Positions 11,170 to 22,387 of a stretch of 64,000 nucleotides of DNA are shown here, one piece after another (position 1 is the first letter of the stretch; every line of letters begins with the position of its first letter). The notes beneath the pieces are model-generated. The model was not told where the DNA came from. It searched no databases and was given only the letters and a program-made list of their open reading frames with translations. The position numbers were made by a program, and so were the translations under genes. The DNA is from Bactrocera neohumeralis (Eukaryota > Arthropoda > Insecta > Diptera > Tephritidae): assembly GCF_024586455.1 (NCBI RefSeq), contig NC_065922.1, forward strand, positions 15,868,089 through 15,932,088, written 5' to 3'.

Positions 11170-13980
11170 TAGCCGCTTTTGCACGTTGGCTCATTTAGAG
11201 CATGTTCACTATAAACTTTCACACATTATCATGATTTCATATTAAAGTAATGAAGAAAATGCCTGCAAAAGCACTTTTTCAGACACAAAGTTAAACAAGA
11301 TGTCAACTGTTCTAAATTTAATATTTTCTACATTAATATATGTTCTACTCCTTTAACCTACTATTCATTAATCGATATTAATATTTGGTGTCAGGTTTTG
11401 AATATATATTGGACCAACTTTTAGTGGGAAACCGTTTGTATATTCCTTTGGATAATCCTAAGTTCAAACCCAACTTTTCTTTAGAACATTAGAACAGGTT
11501 AAGCTTCTGCTTCTCTAAACTTTAATTAGAATTCAAATATACTCAACACTTTTCTGGATGCCCTTTAATCCAAGCTTGTCAAAATATGACATCCTCGGGA
11601 CCTAACCTTAAAATATCTCATTAGAAAAAAACAGCTAAGACACACACCCATAAGCAAGGTGCAGATATCCGCTAACACCATAAACACAGGGTAACCTTTC
11701 TGTATATCTCTATATTCACCTGTCAACTGCAAAGTGCATCCACCCCAGCATCACACAAGCTCATGCCGAAATCTTACAATTAGTATACCTTCTTTCTTTA
11801 AAATATAAAAAGTCTATCGCCTTTACTAATTCACTCTTCATGCATAACCACACATGCACTTATTCGCGAACTTTGTTGCCAATTGTTTCCACTTCCCATG
11901 CTACTTAGACCCTTCGTAGTGTCACCATTATAGGCAGTAGTAAGTAGGTACATGGGAAATTTGTTGCTCAGACGCTCACAAAAGTTATTGCCACTTTCCG
12001 CTTTGTTAAATGCACCTACAGCACACAAGCATTGCACTTGCGGCATGTGACGCGCATGGAGTGTGGCGCGTCGATGACACCTAGGTGGAATTCCAATCGC
12101 ACACCGCCCAGCGCCCAGCGCAGACACTTGTCACTTGCAAGCTGTAAGCATTTTCATTAGCCAATAGTCGTGTTGAAGCGCAACGCGCCCCATACCCGCG
12201 CCTGGCAGCCAACTCACTTGTCTGTGGCAAGCACTTGATGCGCTTGTCGCGCGAAGAAGTAACAAATCCATTTCATGCCAACTGCCAACTGGTCAGCAAA
12301 CGAACGAAACGGCAGTGGTGGCTCTTGGTGGTGCTGCTGCTGTTGATGGTGGTGGTGACGACGTTGCATGGCCACCGCCAACCATATTCCACGCTACTCA
12401 AACCAAATTGTGAGCGGCTGTATTTGTTTGCGGCGCAGTGCGGTGCGGCATGACGCGAGCTGTTTGGTTCAGCGCCCTTGTGCGCAGCTGACCTCTTTAG
12501 CTTCTTTGTGGAGCCCTACCTGCGAAAGAAAATTATGTGATAACAGGCACCAATTCATGGTTAACACGCTCGAATGAACATGCAACAGGCGACGCGACGC
12601 GATGCAATGCGACGAGACGCGGCGCGACTTGACGGCGTACAATTCGAAGATTCGAACGAATGGTGGCTGCTGGACGGTGGTCGGTGGCACTGTATCGTCA
12701 ACAGCATTGTTAACATGTTGCGCGCGGACCAAGCTGAAAGCAGCGCGCCACCATACCTATGGTAGCAACAACTATGAAGTGCGGCAAGTTAGTAATGGAC
12801 AAGTGCGCGCACGAAAGGTATGGCTGCCACAGCTGCTGTGGCGATATACTGCGCTTAATCCTAGTCCCTATATACGGGAGTCAGCCATATATGTTTCTTT
12901 TTTTCCGACCACCATCGTCCGTCCGACCGTCGGCCAGCCGATCAGCTTTTATGTGCGCTTCGTTGCCTACAAAAAAAAGCGCGCGCAAGTAATTTAGTGT
13001 AACTGCAGCCAAGGCGTAAAGCGTTCGTGTCAAAAAGTTCATGCCGCGCGCAAAGTACAACCTGCCACAATACGCTGCAACTACTACTATTACAACAATG
13101 TACTATTTGTGTGATTACAGCGCTTTGTTGTGTCGTTCACCAGCTTCAAGCTTTTCTCCATAAGCTACCGTGTTCTCTGCCTTCGTTGTTTTTGCTGCTG
13201 CTGCAACTTTTATTGTCCTGTCTAATTGTTGTCAACTCTTAAGCTTAAATGTTTGTCAAGCCGAGGAAGACGTGTCACAAGCGCTGTAGCGGCACACACA
13301 CAAACACCTTAACACTAGCCGTCCACACATTCAGATGTGGCAAGTTGCTGGGTAGGAGGAGCCACCAGCTTGTGGCATTGCGCCATTAGCAGCAAATACC
13401 AGCGTCCAACATGTTGACATTGTCTAATTTTGCTACTCGCGCTCGCCTCACACGCCGGTCAGCGGGGTCATCATGAGCTTAGCACTGTTTCTTCTATTTT
13501 TCTTGCAACAATCTCCTTTTGTTTTCTTTTGCAATGACGCCCTTTTGTAAAATTGTTCAAAGAATTGATGTGTCGAAAAAAATTTGAGTGTTGAGCAACG
13601 CAATGGGTGGAGTAAGCAGCTAATGTGACAATACCTATCTGATCACCATGTGGCAGGTGTTGTTTCTACCTCAACTCCAAAGATTCAAATACAATAAAAA
13701 TAATTTGAAAAATCTGGTAATTTCAGCGAACTTCCTCCTTCACTTTGTCATATTCGTTTTGAATGTTCAAAGTAAAACTTCCTCAAGTGGAAAGTAGCCT
13801 TTTGTGTTCACACAACTCTTACCGTTGGCCAACACTAGCTTCGATATGTTGTTGCAAGTACTAGCTTATGGGTTTTTGTAGATATTTGAAAAGTAAAAAA
13901 ACGTCAACTATCATGCGAAATATTAGCTCCTTTTCATTTCAAAATATTCTAAATTTGAACTTAAATTCAACATAACCTCA
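11170..13980. other. TE-poor island, GCGAC-rich and CAA-rich; no gene recognised
   Basis: The interval 11,170-11,830 is AT-rich and featureless. From 11,830 to 13,500 the sequence becomes GC-richer, with GTGGCGCG, TGCGACGAGACGCGGCGCGA (12,602-12,632) and CTGCTGCTGTTG words, resembling fly first-intron or promoter-proximal DNA. Overlapping frames up to 131 codons (12,602-12,997) occur in several registers on both strands, which argues against any one being real. I found no TATA/Inr/DPE combination or splice-flanked exon. Confidence 0.3.
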
Positions 13981-13984
13981 AAAT

Positions 13985-15525
13985 TTGATGGAAAAAGTTA
14001 TAAACCACAACTACGCTTGCTCGGCACTTTATTCGGTTTTGATCGGGAACGAGAGATTTACATTCCACACCCTCTCCTTACTTATAAAGTACGTCCGCAG
14101 GGTCTTCATACAACTTTCTATTTCCGCAAATCGATTTGAATTTTACTGTTATAAGACCGGATCTAAATATGCGGAATGCAGCATTTTTCTTAAATTAGAA
14201 AGGAGACCGGATAAGACTCTGACTCTCAAACTTAGTAGTCTCACAGTAAGATTGTGGTAAACCAGGCCACAAAGGAACGAAAAGATGAGATGTCAAAAGT
14301 GCTATGCATCTGGTTACCGAACCATTATCAAAAATACGGAAGTCCCTAAAAAATATACATGATGAAATTTCCGAAAAGGCTGATAGATGAATAAGAGTAA
14401 GATGGAATACATCAAGGAAATGCAGTATCGCCAAGATCACGTGCAAGAATCCCGACGGAAAACAAGCATACTTTTTCGCCACACGATCTTGAAAGGACAG
14501 CAAGTTGATTGTTGGACCTAGATATCTAGAAGCTTTGCGCAGTGCAAGTGACAAGATGAAGCATGAAAATTAGATATCTTAAAGTTCGCAAAAAGCGTAG
14601 AAGCCGTGTATGATGAGTACTTAAACTTAAATTAAATTGAACCTCTATTACTAAGGAGCAGTTGGTCTACCTATGGTAAGCCAGCCGATTAGTACAATCT
14701 AAAATAACCTTCTTGAGAGCTATGATTAGTAGGACGTCCCTAAATATCCACCCTTTTTATGAAGAGATATCTTTGCTCGGATCGTTGATCTACTCACGAA
14801 AGTAAAATATAACTTCTACTCAAAATAAACAAGACTGCTTGATATCGAATTAACGGTGTACACGGGGCTCCATCGACTAGGAGCCATCAGCAATGGAATG
14901 CTTCTGCACGGAAAGTTGGTTAAATTATTGCTTTTTATTCCGTCCTTATAGCTGGAGCTGAGAGAGAACCTTAAACTATTATAAAATCTGAAATTTTGAA
15001 CGGAAGATGTAGATAAATATATATCACTTTGAATTGGTAACTGACAGCGGTAAAAGTGTGGGTGTTAGTCGTCAAGCACTATAATAGACCGAAAGTTCAG
15101 ATTGAAAATACTATGTGGAAGATGACTGAGTGAACTACCATATATAGAAGCTTAAAATTAGTCAGAGTTGGAGGGAGTTTAACATGCCATTGTTGTATGG
15201 TATATTTTCTCCAGAACAGGAAATTTTAGTTACACTGATTAAGAATTATTTTGAGGAACGTCGGGGTTCATAGCAGAGCAGTTTAATAATTTTATAAAAT
15301 TCATTTGAAATTTGTGGTAGCCAGAGGGGCCACACTTGCCTCTCTCACTCCGGAATGGGACCGAGTTGGACATCCATTGGTCCAATGAAGGAACGCAAGT
15401 TGCGAATGGAGATTCAACCAATAGATCAAGCGTGCATTCAGCAGGCGCTGGTCGACGACTACAAGAGCCTTTTGATTTTAAGCAAATCCGTATCAAAATT
15501 CATCTTACGGCAAGTTCTTATTGAA
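13985..15525. other. Probably old transposon debris, unassigned
   Basis: Frames on both strands (for example 13,985-14,260, +; 14,195-14,554, minus) overlap. A plus-strand 'KTGSKYAECSIF' at 14,150-14,190 weakly recalls the TDGSK start of LINE RNase H but is not followed by the expected blocks, so I do not call it. The rest has the featureless texture of decayed mobile DNA. Confidence 0.2.
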
Positions 15526-15529
15526 CATT

Positions 15530-15765
15530 GTCCTACAGGCAATCATGCGGTAAGGTTTACCATCTTGATGCACTTAAGTGTTACTTTTGACGAACCAGGA
15601 GTCTTAGCCGAATCTGACAGCAGCCATCTCAACAAATTTGTGATAGGTTCAAAGCGCTTTTCCGAGTTGTAAGGGTCTTATAATTTAGTTTTAGGTTTTA
15701 GTTTTAGTCCAAGTGAGATCCCTATTAAAATCGATCTCTTAAAATAACCTAACCTAACCTTTGAT
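15530..15765 (+). mobile_element. LINE 3' terminus with 3' UTR ending in CCTAACCTAACC
   Basis: The plus strand reads LIEHCPTGNHAVRF at 15,517-15,560, the conserved 'LTGHCPIGNHAVRLGI' block before the C-terminal finger, then a deletion of the finger, then HLNKFVIGSKRFSEL and a stop at 15,627-15,672. This is the same ending seen near 5,190 on the other strand. The following 'GGTCTTATAATTTAGTTTTAG' and the run ending ATAACCTAACCTAACC are a plausible 3' UTR and tail. Confidence 0.6.
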
Positions 15766-15990
15766 ACTTTGAGTTTAACCCTTAGTTCAACAAACGGTCT
15801 AATAGACCTGCAGTGGAAATTTTCGAAACTATGTCCAACAATTATACAAAAATGTTAATGACTTCACCCTCGTATTTTTACCCTAGGTTCCCTTAACCTA
15901 TAATAGTTTGTAACTCCGCTTTTTTATTATTTTCAAATTTCCATTACAAATCAACTGGTTATTTACTCGCTTGTGCAAATTTATTTAATT

Positions 15991-16201
15991 TTACAGCCAT
16001 ATTGATACATCCCAAACTTTGTTGCAGGCATTGTCATTGTAATCACTTGACTCAATATTTTCCCACACATTCTTCAAAAACTGTCGAAAAGCGCATTCGA
16101 GCGTTAAGTGCTTGTCAACAGGGTGACGAATCTTGCACTCGCCCAACCAATTAGGCATTTTTCGCCAGCCGTTAGAGCGCATACGGGCAGGCAAATCTTT
16201 G
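15991..16201 (-). CDS. Candidate terminal coding exon of a small, possibly secreted host protein
   Basis: On the minus strand the frame from 16,201 to a TAA at 15,991-15,993 encodes about 69 residues of varied composition, starting KDLPARMRSNGWRKMPNWLG and ending NKVWDVSIWL, with three cysteines. It does not match any transposon family I know. Immediately upstream is a good acceptor, a T-rich tract followed by TGCCTCTCAG, with exon phase 2. An AATAAA (15,985-15,980) lies five bases after the stop. Together these suggest a last exon with a very short 3' UTR. The W/C spacing loosely recalls the first segment of JHBP/takeout-like proteins, but I would not assign it. It could also be a chance frame; the whole open frame extends upstream to 16,332 through the putative intron. 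Confidence 0.33.
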
Positions 16202-16339
16202 CTGAGAGGCAACACAAAACAAAAATTACAACAAAGAACGCTCAAATGAAAAGTAAAAAATGTCGATGGAAAAAAGTTTAAATAAAAAAGCGAAAGGAAG
16301 TATGAGGCAAGTATGTTTATGAGCCTCGCCACTTGTCAC

Positions 16340-17590
16340 AGTGAAACAATCAATTTACTCGTAACGCCTCATACGACGCTAACCCGTTGCAGATACTTGC
16401 AGTGACACAACAACAACAGCAGCAACAATAACTGATGGAATTGGCTGAGGTCTGCTGTCACTTCGGCTTTGGAGAAGGCAGTTAGTGGGTAGTAAACTGC
16501 AGGAGCGTCTCATTTTGTTTGCCGATCGACAGCTATGACGAAGCAGGCAGTTGAAGGAGGAGGATGCGGAGGCAGGGGGGAACGCTGTTACTTGACCTGT
16601 CCCACGACGTGGAGCGGCCGCGTCGGCTGCGCATAAAAATTAAGTGTCTGAAAGGGAATGCCGCCAAGGCAGCGACTTGCGGCGCAAAACAAAGAAACTG
16701 ACGACGCGAGCAGAGCAGACGAGGTGCGCGGACGTAGGAGGCGCAAACAGACAAACAGGATAATAAAGACGGCAAATACGTGCTGAAAGTTTGCCATTCG
16801 AAAATTTTCGGCTGTTTTGCTGGTATCATGGATTACACACAACAACAACAACACAGACACACATATGTGGAGGAGAATGCATGAATATTTCAAGGCAGTG
16901 CATTGTGGCATGTCACGTGGGGCTCGTGGCGCGCTAGGCAAACTTTTGCATTTTTCATGGCATTGCAAGCCAGCCAGCGACGTAAGGTGGGTGGTGGAGG
17001 CGTTTAGGCGCTATTTGCAACGCCATGCCGCCCACACTTGCCACGTTGCAACAGCAAAGGCGCATAACATCAAATATGTGTGTAATTTTATTTCGCCTCC
17101 TCCCTTGTTGCAGGCAACTCGGCTAACGGAAACATTCATGTCCTGGCAAATTTCCCGTGCCGCTCGTTTATTGCGATGCATTTGCATTTATGACAACTGC
17201 ACTGCCAAAAGTGCCAACAAAAACTTCACTTACGCTACAGTTATTGTTTTTGTTGTTGGGACAGCTATGTTATGCCGTTAAAGTTGCACGCAGCGCCGCG
17301 CAATCGCGTCCACGTGTGATTTTATTGTTGTAGACATCATAATGTGTAGCGCTGGTTGTTATTGATGTTGTTGTGCGCAGTAAAGGAAATTCTCGTTTTA
17401 TTGCATGTTGCATGTGGCAACAATAACAACCATAACGAAAACAGAGGAAATGCCATAGTTAAATTGTTGTTGAAGAACGAATTTTAGTTATGATTTTCCT
17501 TTGGCAAATTGACGGCTTGACGGCGCGGCTCATTGACGGTGCGACTCTCTGACGGCCTGCCTATTGGTTGTTTGTCTGGAATCTCTTACT
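16340..17590. other. TE-poor island around the candidate exon; promoter-like texture
   Basis: Sequence is rich in CAACAACAACAGCAGCAACA, GGAGGAGGATGCGGAGGC and GCGC words. Frames up to 154 codons (16,817-17,281, +) reflect the CAA/TTG bias and have no domain. 'GACGGC' recurs four times at 17,510-17,555. There is no transposon sequence, in contrast to both flanks. Confidence 0.35.
16592..16797 (-). CDS. Possible first exon with signal peptide for the 15,991 candidate
   Basis: On the minus strand an ATG at 16,797-16,795 (context CGAATGG) begins MANFQHVFAVFIILFVCL, a convincing hydrophobic signal-peptide core. The frame continues to a stop at about 16,588. A donor CAA/GTAACA at 16,592/16,591 leaves phase 2, matching the acceptor at 16,202, and would give a 390-bp intron and a 138-residue product. 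The donor lacks G at -1 and +5, and the residues between the leader and the donor look low in complexity. Treat this pairing as a hypothesis. Confidence 0.2.
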
Positions 17591-17599
17591 TGGATTATT

Positions 17600-18090
17600 T
17601 AGTAGGCTGATAAGACTTTAAAAGACAGCAGTGAGGTTATGTTGATGCTTGGTATGAAGGACCTGTTAAAGTCTTTGAAATAAAAAAATAGTGTATATAG
17701 AAAGAGGAATTGAGGGAAGTCTCCCAATAAACAGTATCCTGAGACTATTGATGGTAAAAAACTGGAGCTGTTGATTTTCACAAGCGCAAGTACCTCACAA
17801 CCAAGATCCCGGAGCTTCTGGCCCATCATATCGATAAGTATGATCTGGCGTTGTCCTTATTCACACAATTCATTTTCTGGTCACTTCTGAGCGATTGCTT
17901 CCTTCAGACGATCCAATTGTTGACAATACAGGTTCCAATACAGTTGGACAATAGAGGCAGTCCGTAGTAAATGGTTCCCTGCCAATTCCACTAAACACAT
18001 AACACCATCTTTCTAATCTCGGCCTGGCCATCGTTTCGCCGCTTTACTGTGATTTGACCAAGACTGATTTCGCTAGACTGGTGTCATAAG
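17600..18090 (-). mobile_element. mariner transposase remnant (irritans-like), 3' two-thirds
   Basis: Minus-strand blocks: VLCVWWNWQGTIYYGLP (about 17,965-18,015), YCQQLDRLKEAIAQ-like sequence at 17,890-17,935 and MGQKLRDLGCEVL at 17,785-17,830, followed by a decayed C-terminus. These match mariner 'MLCVWWDWQGIIYYELL', 'DLYCQQLDRLKEAI' and 'RQKLRELGWEVLMHPPYS'. The block carrying the second catalytic Asp (HQDNARPH) is deleted and the third (SPDLAPSDYH) is unrecognisable. The 5' half is absent. The copy at 35,020-35,490 appears to be the same family. Confidence 0.65.
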
Positions 18091-18382
18091 TGCATTAGCG
18101 TAACCATCCGCAAGAAGTTTTGAGGCTCATGAGCTTGCTAGAAAAGGTGCTTCAGTCTCAATAATGGCAGAATGAGAACAGGTAGCAGCTCCGTTGGCTT
18201 CTTGTGGTTTGGATTTGTTGCATTCTTGGACCTCAGACCAGCTCAGCAAGCTTTGGTCAACTACCAGTAGCTTTGAAGTCACAACATCCTTCTGGACCAG
18301 CGTAAATGATATGAGGTGTAGGTATTTATTTCTAGGGGTTCTAACTGCAATGGAGGATGGAATCATGTATAGAAGTTCACAC

Positions 18383-18805
18383 AAGTGATTCTTTTACATA
18401 TGGCTCAAACAGTTCACGACTTTCGCTCTTAGATCAAGTATCCTCTGGATACCCAAGGAACATCCGTTTGAGGGCGAGCTAAAATGAGAAGGCGAACCAT
18501 CCCTCCCCGAATGAAAAGGAAACAACAGCCTTGAATGAGAGATACCCCTTTGACGACGACCACTGCAATTACATTAAGGATTACGATTTAAGGCATGTAC
18601 CTGGAATTTTCGGTCCCTTAGTTGGGAAAGTGCCGCTGCCCAGTTGGTTATGTAGTAAAGCCTGAAATCACCGCTTTCCAAGAAGTGCGAAGAACGAGAC
18701 CAGGACTCAGACGAGTAGATCCCTGTGGCATTTACTTTAACTTCTATCCTGAAGAGTTGAAGTTGAAGAGAAAAAGAAGAAGTATGCAGTATTGGCTAAA
18801 CCAGT
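18383..18805 (+). mobile_element. 5' end of endonuclease-RT LINE (RTE-like)
   Basis: Homologous to the minus-strand fragment at 8,000-8,740: 5' UTR at 18,388-18,500 (ATCCGTTTGAGGGCGAGCT etc.), then YDLRHVPGIFGPLVGKVPLP at 18,580-18,640. That corresponds to the start of the AP-endonuclease domain (TWNVRSLNWEGAAAQL in intact family members, from memory). It continues through RSAKNETRTQTSRSLWHLL (frameshifted) to about 18,735. No catalytic residues beyond the N-terminal strand survive. The 3' boundary is uncertain. Confidence 0.65.
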
Positions 18806-18879
18806 GATTTGGAACTGAATTTCGCAGACTCTTGGTTCATGTGTAGTCCAGCTAGGGGGTACTCCTGAATTCTGTATAT

Positions 18880-18975
18880 CACTCCACGATCTCATATACC
18901 CAGAACTGCCGGGTATATATTGCAAGCCGAAATTATTGCAGATCCGCAGAAGAAGGCAGCGTTGCAATGAGAGTT
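18880..18975 (+). mobile_element. Possible LINE RNase H scrap
   Basis: One frame reads AGYILQAEIIADPQKKAALQ at 18,908-18,967, resembling the 'LPDYCSVFQAEVLAI.EAA' segment of LINE RNase H, as seen at 10,465-10,495. It is short and alone, so this is weak. Confidence 0.25.
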
Positions 18976-19054
18976 ATAAGTAAACGATCCGCTATGTGTA
19001 ACATAACTTGTAGATTCCTTATTACAATATTAAATGTCTTTATAATTATAAATA

Positions 19055-19345
19055 GTTCCGACGAGACTGCGCCTCACAACTCGGGAAGCCATCACTCTGT
19101 TGCAACGAATTTTTGCATCAGATGATTCTAAGATACGGTCCGATAGCTACCCGCCTAGATTATATGATTTGACTCCGTTGGACTATTTTTTGGAAGATCC
19201 GTTATTAATCATTAAGTGCGTCATTCCTCTACCATGACCAGCATCGACTTCTTGGAAAACTACCAAACGCAAATTAAGCCACCCGAATCAAAGATCACTC
19301 GTACCTTCAACATAGCTGTGTGTTTTGAATGAAAATCGCAGCAAC
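19055..19345 (+). mobile_element. Tc1/mariner-like transposase remnant, C-terminal part
   Basis: After 'LTTREAITLLQRIFASDDSK', which corresponds to the segment after the second catalytic Asp, the plus strand reads PPRLYDLTPLDYFL at about 19,150-19,190. That is the conserved 'PPRSCDLTPLDYFLWG' third-Asp motif of the same transposase type found at 21.4 and 53.5 kb. A frame change leads to MTSIDFLENYQTQI ('ADNPTSIEALE..I' position). No terminal repeats could be found. Confidence 0.45.
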
Positions 19346-19349
19346 TTCG

Positions 19350-21365
19350 GCTACTTCTGCATTCATCCAATGAGAGACTGAGTTGGTGAACTTCTTAGCC
19401 TGAAAACTACGTATTGCCTTAGAGCCGAAGCTCTATCCGTTTTAACGAATTTACATATATCTTAAATTATTGCCACGTGCACACTTCTTTGGAACAATTC
19501 TATTAGCTCACGGCGAGCACTTCCCCCACTGATTGGCTAAAGCATTACTCTTCAGAAAATTGTCAATGCATTGCTGCAAAAACATATTAAAATTGTATAC
19601 GGGCAAGCGTTGGCCAAGCGATATAATACCAAAGTGAAGCCGTAATGAATTAAAAATAAAAAATTTAAACCGAAAAAGTAGAAAACTAAAAAAGCAAATG
19701 AACGAAAAACTAATTTTGGCGCTAATCGAGTAAACTGCATTGGCATTTTGCGCCTCAAACTGCGACACACACACACACAAGTATGGAAACTACACAAAGC
19801 AAAGCAGTGCGCGATGGCGTACCTCGGCGATCCCCTGGTAAACATTCCGGCAGAAAGTGTAATTTTAGGAAAAACCGTTAACAAAATGCCAACACACGAA
19901 ATCCCAAACTCCCACATGTTGAGCGAAAATGAAATGAACGCCTGGCGCGCCAAGCGAAGCTAAGCAACGGAACAACCGAGAGTGGAGCGGGTACGCGCAG
20001 CAGCATGTAAAGGCAGTGAGGGCGGCAGTTCGGCAGTTGCCGCCTGCGAAGCAATGTGCGAAATGCCGTTGAAAGATGTAAGCGAACGGCCGCCGCCGCG
20101 TAGGAGTTGGCTGTGCTACTAAAAACTAAAAACATTTGAAACTCAATCGGCAAAAGGACAACGGTGCTGCGAGAATTGCGACGCTAAAAAGCAGGGGACG
20201 CAGCTGCTGGGGCGTTGAAAAAGACGCAACACAGCGACCAACGGCATTGCATGAGGTCATCAATTCCAACTGGCACGTCATCTATCTTGGCCGAGGCGAG
20301 GGTCCTTTAAACGACCTCTGGACATACTCGGTCGTCCGACGAAAAGTACAATACCGAACAACAGACACGCACACAGCAACATTTCACTATATATGTGTGG
20401 CCCCCAACAGACAAAGGCACAAGACTAAAATGGTTCCGAAGCAAATGTCAGCACAGCATTAAAGAATGTCGAGCTGCAGAGCTGGCACAGGGCAGCGAGC
20501 TGCGACGGACGACGACGACCGAAAACACTATACCGTTAGCTGGCACTTGCCGGGCGACGAAGCTGGGAATTGCGCATAACATTTGCACAAGCAGCACACA
20601 GTAGCAATAAAAGCTGGCACAACTGGCGTGAATGCATGTTGGGCATTTTTGCATTTTTGGTGCAACAACAAAAAGCACTGAACACGAACGAAGTAAGCAT
20701 CAAAAGCTCCAGCGCCAAACTGTAGCAGTTGGAGCAACGAACGAGCCAAAGTGTGTGTGTTGTGCGTCCGAGGGGCAGGGAGCTGGGGCTGCGTAGCGCC
20801 CAACGAGCCTGCAACAAGAGCAACAGCTAACAGGGAAGCTCCGCAAATGCAGCTTGCTCCCAGCGGTGGCGCACCCCCATACACACGCTTTCAAGAAAGA
20901 TGACAACGCCAACGAACCAACGATGTCTTAGCTACAAATAGATGCAGATGTATTTGCTGTTGTTGGCTGGGGCAGAAATGCGGCTCTTGTTGCCGTACGC
21001 AAGGACATTTGAAGGATAAATTTGTTAGAATGCAATACAGGCAGCAGCAGCAGGAAATGTGTGTGTGGCAACAACAGTTTTCGTGGCATGCAATATATTT
21101 AATGCCACAGCAACAACAAGAGTGGCAGTAAGGGCTCCATAACATTTACGGCTCACAAGCGTTGGAGATATTGAGAACTAAATAAATAATAACAACGAAA
21201 ATGAAATGTGAAATGAGTGTGAAGGGATTGTGTGGGTGTGTGTGTAATTGCGTGATTGCATGGACCTGTTTTTTGTCAGGAAGCGTAGAGTATAGCTAAT
21301 TTTTGTTTTGCGGATTGAGATGTGACTGTAAGATCAAAACGCAAACCTCTTCTTAAGAGCAGATA
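19350..21365. other. TE-poor island; long GC-richer unique sequence
   Basis: The interval 19,700-21,150 contains a (CA)8 tract at 19,767-19,782, many CAACAA/GCAACA and GCGCAGCAGC words and a mean composition richer in G+C than the flanks. Overlapping frames up to 133 codons occur on both strands at the same place (for example 20,528-20,884, minus, and 20,136-20,462, +) and none has a domain. A (TG)n tract lies at 21,224-21,246. This may be 5' UTR/intron DNA of a host gene, but I cannot identify an exon. Confidence 0.3.
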
Positions 21366-21369
21366 TCGT

Positions 21370-22280
21370 TTAAACCGGGTTCCCTAATTTTTTAAAGAAA
21401 AAGCACAGAAACTCTAAATTTAATGGGGAATGTCTATTTTCATTCGAAAGAACATGCTCTGGCATTTATTTTTTGAAGATTATCTCTTTCAAATGTTAGC
21501 CGCGGCTACGTCTCAGATGGTCCATCCGTTGAGTCCAATTTTCGATGACTCTTTCGAGCATTTCGACTGGTAACTGGCGAATGACACGCCTGATGTTTTG
21601 TTCCAAGTTCGTAATAGAAGCGGGATTGTTCGCAGAGACTTTAGACCTTACATATCCCCACTAGAAAAATCTAACGGTTTAATATCACACGATCTTGTTG
21701 GCCAATCGACCGGCCCAAAACGTGAAATTTTCTGCTCACCGAAAGTTCTCTCAACAAATCCATTGATTGATGCACCATGTGGGAAGTGACCCAGCTTCTT
21801 GAAACCTCGAGATCACGAGCTCCAATTTCAGGCATCAAATAGTCGGTTATCATGGCGCGATAACAGTCGGCATTGACGGTTGCGTTCTCAACGGCATCAT
21901 TTTTGAAGAATTTCTTCAGGTTGCTCTTCATTTCAAATGCGGTAATTTTGGTTGCTTATATATCCATTGAGATAGAAATAGTTCTCATCGTTGAACAAAA
22001 TTTCGCTCGAAAACGTCGGATCTTTTGGAACTTTTCAAGATCTCATATAGCGAAGCGATGTCACTTGAGAAGGTCAAGCAGCTTCAGTTCCTGCACAAGC
22101 TGTATTTTGTACGTTTTCGTTCCATACATCAGTCCGAGTTACTACGAACGGCGCCGAATCTCTCAGCTACGGCCGCTGATACTGAAAAAAAAATATTAAC
22201 ATGACAGCTTGACACAACTCGCGCGTGATCTGTCAAAAAAGGCTATTAAAAAAGGTAACTCTAGTTGGATCACCCGTTAT
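21370..22280 (-). mobile_element. Tc1/mariner-like element, nearly full length but decayed
   Basis: The element reads on the minus strand. Its 5' terminus is preserved as ATAACGGGTGATCCAACTAG (22,280-22,261), followed by a 'TGACAGATCACGCG' leader, typical of an insect Tc1/mariner-like family I recognise. Coding blocks in order: NATVNADCYRAMITDYLMPE (about 21,890-21,830), IGARDLEVSRSWVTSHMVHQ, where the second catalytic Asp block is shifted out of frame, then FGPVDWPTRSCDI-like sequence at about 21,655-21,710 and a C-terminus at about 21,440-21,560. The 3' end near 21,375 (TTAGGGAACCCGG on the minus strand) is mutated relative to the copy ending at 54,068. Most of the N-terminal DNA-binding half is missing. 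Confidence 0.78.
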
Positions 22281-22387
22281 TAAGTGCGCCGCTAGACGGT
22301 GTTGGGATCAGGTTATGTACATGGCAATCATTATTTGCTCTATACTACTATAAACCCTCCTCCTTTTTATCTGTGATCACTGAAACA

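Noticed and set aside
13985..14260. Possible LINE RNase H start (KTGSKYAECSIF)
   Set aside because: The expected following blocks (FQAE, WVPGH, finger) are absent on either strand.
15745..15765. Interstitial TTAGG telomere repeat
   Set aside because: Only about two and a half units, at a LINE 3' end, in a fly-like genome where TTAGG telomeres are not expected.
16817..17281. 154-codon plus-strand frame in the TE-poor island
   Set aside because: No domain; the composition follows CAACAA and TTGTTG words; it lies opposite the candidate exon 1.
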